Source: JAGWRA01 sp035534615 (GTDB lineage: Bacteria > Acidobacteriota > Vicinamibacteria > Vicinamibacterales > CAVVIG01). From it: a stretch of DNA of 5,831 nt. The position numbers and the translations under genes are program-made. The notes beneath the pieces were generated by a model, which was not told where the DNA came from, ran no database searches, and saw nothing but the letters and a program-made list of their open reading frames with translations. Position 1 is the stretch's first letter, and each line of letters starts with the position of its first letter. Of the stretch, positions 5,384 to 5,831 are shown one piece after another. The stretch spans positions 1 to 5,831 of the forward strand of contig DATLRO010000011.1 in the NCBI GenBank assembly GCA_035534615.1, written 5' to 3'.

Positions 5384-5399
5384 CCGGCGGGGACGCCGG
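5384..5399 (+). terminator. Hairpin directly after the CPBP stop codon
   Basis: CCGGCG (5384-5389) pairs with CGCCGG (5394-5399) over a 4-nt loop, starting one base after the TAG stop. An alternative stem, CCGGAG (5396-5401) with CTCCGG (5420-5425), overlaps it. There is no T-run, so termination is suggested by position only. Confidence 0.35.
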
Positions 5400-5610
5400 A
5401 GCGGCCCGCCGCCGATCGCCTCCGGCCGTGAACGTCCGTCAGCCCCTGCCGCCGCGCGATGGACGGCGACGAGATCATGGGGCGCGTCGCTGCGAAGAAC
5501 CGCGGCGCCACACCTCATCGGTTGACCACGGCCGCCAGTCCCGTCAGCGCCCCGATGAGGCCGGGGGCGACGGCGCCGATCACGGTGAAAAGGACGACTG
5601 GACAAACGTC

Positions 5611-5640
5611 TTTTCATTCGTTCCCGGTTCGGGCGACAAT
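5611..5640 (+). promoter_or_regulatory. Plausible sigma70-type promoter for the 5715 gene
   Basis: TTTTCA (5611-5616) and GACAAT (5635-5640) are 18 nt apart, each matching the consensus at four of six positions. Transcription would start near 5647, leaving a leader of about 68 nt. An imperfect inverted repeat (AAAA-G-GACG at 5588-5596 with CGTCTTTT at 5607-5614) overlaps the -35 box. Confidence 0.35.
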
Positions 5641-5714
5641 GCCTCACTCGATACTCACGCCGCACCTGCCGCGACGCGCCGATCATCGGAACCGGCGATT
5701 GACTGGAGGAACGC

Positions 5715-5831
5715 ATGACACGCCGACTGCTTGCCACCGCCGCGATGGCGCTTGCGATGAGCGCGCTCGTGCTCGCGCAGGGGCGCCGCCCGGCGAGCCC
5801 GCCGGGGACCGCCTCCACGCAGGTCGGCGGC
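5715..5831 (+). CDS. Secreted protein, N-terminus only; possibly DUF2911-like
   Basis: The first 39 codons run to the right edge without a stop. ATG 5715-5717 follows a strong GGAGGA site (5705-5710). Residues 1-22 are a typical signal peptide: MTRRLL, then an Ala/Met/Leu-rich core ending SALVLAQ, with cleavage likely after LA or near AQG. The protein is therefore exported. The mature start (GRRPASPPGTASTQVGG) resembles the N-termini I associate with exported DUF2911 proteins of acidobacteria, which carry an SPP/SPR-x-A-x-x-Q-x-G segment at this point. That is recall of a pattern, not proof, and the diagnostic core would lie beyond the window. The coding start is sure; the family is a guess. 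Confidence 0.7.
   Translation, partial: MTRRLLATAAMALAMSALVLAQGRRPASPPGTASTQVGG

Larger units (their letters stand above)
5384..5714. other. 331-nt intergenic region between CPBP and the last gene
   Basis: The left part holds the post-CPBP hairpins and no convincing gene. The middle carries a short hydrophobic reading frame on the minus strand (5515-5583, start GTG) without a ribosome binding site. The right part holds an imperfect inverted repeat (5588-5614) and a plausible promoter (5611-5640) for the gene starting at 5715. Confidence 0.6.

Noticed and set aside
4652..5818. Long minus-strand ORF of 388 codons (and a 363-codon plus ORF at 4627-5718)
   Set aside because: Both are Arg/Pro/Gly/His-rich, low-complexity readings overlapping the CPBP gene, which has clear catalytic motifs. 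They are frame shadows common at high GC.
1..5831. CRISPR array, tRNA, insertion sequence or toxin-antitoxin pair
   Set aside because: No regularly spaced direct repeats, no cloverleaf-like segment, no transposase motif and no toxin-like pair were seen on either strand.

Overview
The window is GC-rich, looks chromosomal, and comes from a Gram-negative (diderm) bacterium. The evidence for a diderm is a small outer-membrane beta-barrel protein ending in the usual terminal Phe, plus a secreted SYLF-domain protein. The mix of genes (SYLF, DUF3309, YtxH, YihY/BrkB, a Udk-type kinase, a CPBP protease and a secreted protein whose mature start resembles DUF2911 proteins) would suit an acidobacterium of the Vicinamibacteria type. 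That placement is inference from family resemblance, not from a marker gene. No mobile element, CRISPR array, tRNA or rRNA was seen.

Layout. (1) Bases 1-1749, minus strand: four small envelope or stress-type genes. In transcription order they are a 136-aa anchored or exported helical protein of unknown family (1339-1749), a secreted SYLF/Ysc84 lipid-binding-type protein (574-1269), a 50-aa DUF3309 membrane peptide (204-356) and a YtxH-like protein cut by the left edge (1-189). The last two are 14 nt apart and clearly co-transcribed. A 217-nt gap separates them from the SYLF gene. It holds a 13-bp perfect inverted repeat and, on the plus strand, an isolated 12-nt perfect Shine-Dalgarno sequence. 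(2) Bases 1750-2088: a 339-nt divergent intergenic region. (3) Bases 2089-3711, plus strand: a YihY/BrkB inner-membrane protein, then a small outer-membrane beta-barrel protein with its own strong ribosome binding site. (4) Bases 3817-4512, minus strand: a uridine kinase family protein convergent with the barrel gene. It has a good sigma70-type promoter just upstream (TTGACC, 18 nt, GATAAT). (5) Bases 4685-5383, plus strand: a CPBP/Rce1-type intramembrane protease, divergent from the kinase. (6) Bases 5384-5714: a 331-nt gap with hairpins and a plausible promoter, leading into a secreted protein (5715 onward) cut by the right edge.

Most genes act in the envelope: inner-membrane proteins (YihY, CPBP, DUF3309, YtxH), exported proteins and an outer-membrane barrel. 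The cytoplasmic nucleoside kinase is the exception. The neighbourhood reads as ordinary housekeeping and envelope-stress genes in short units. I found no convincing new multi-gene system. The points most worth a second look are the orphan perfect Shine-Dalgarno with a possible 48-codon ORF, the unnamed 136-aa protein beside the SYLF gene, and the palindrome inside the kinase promoter.
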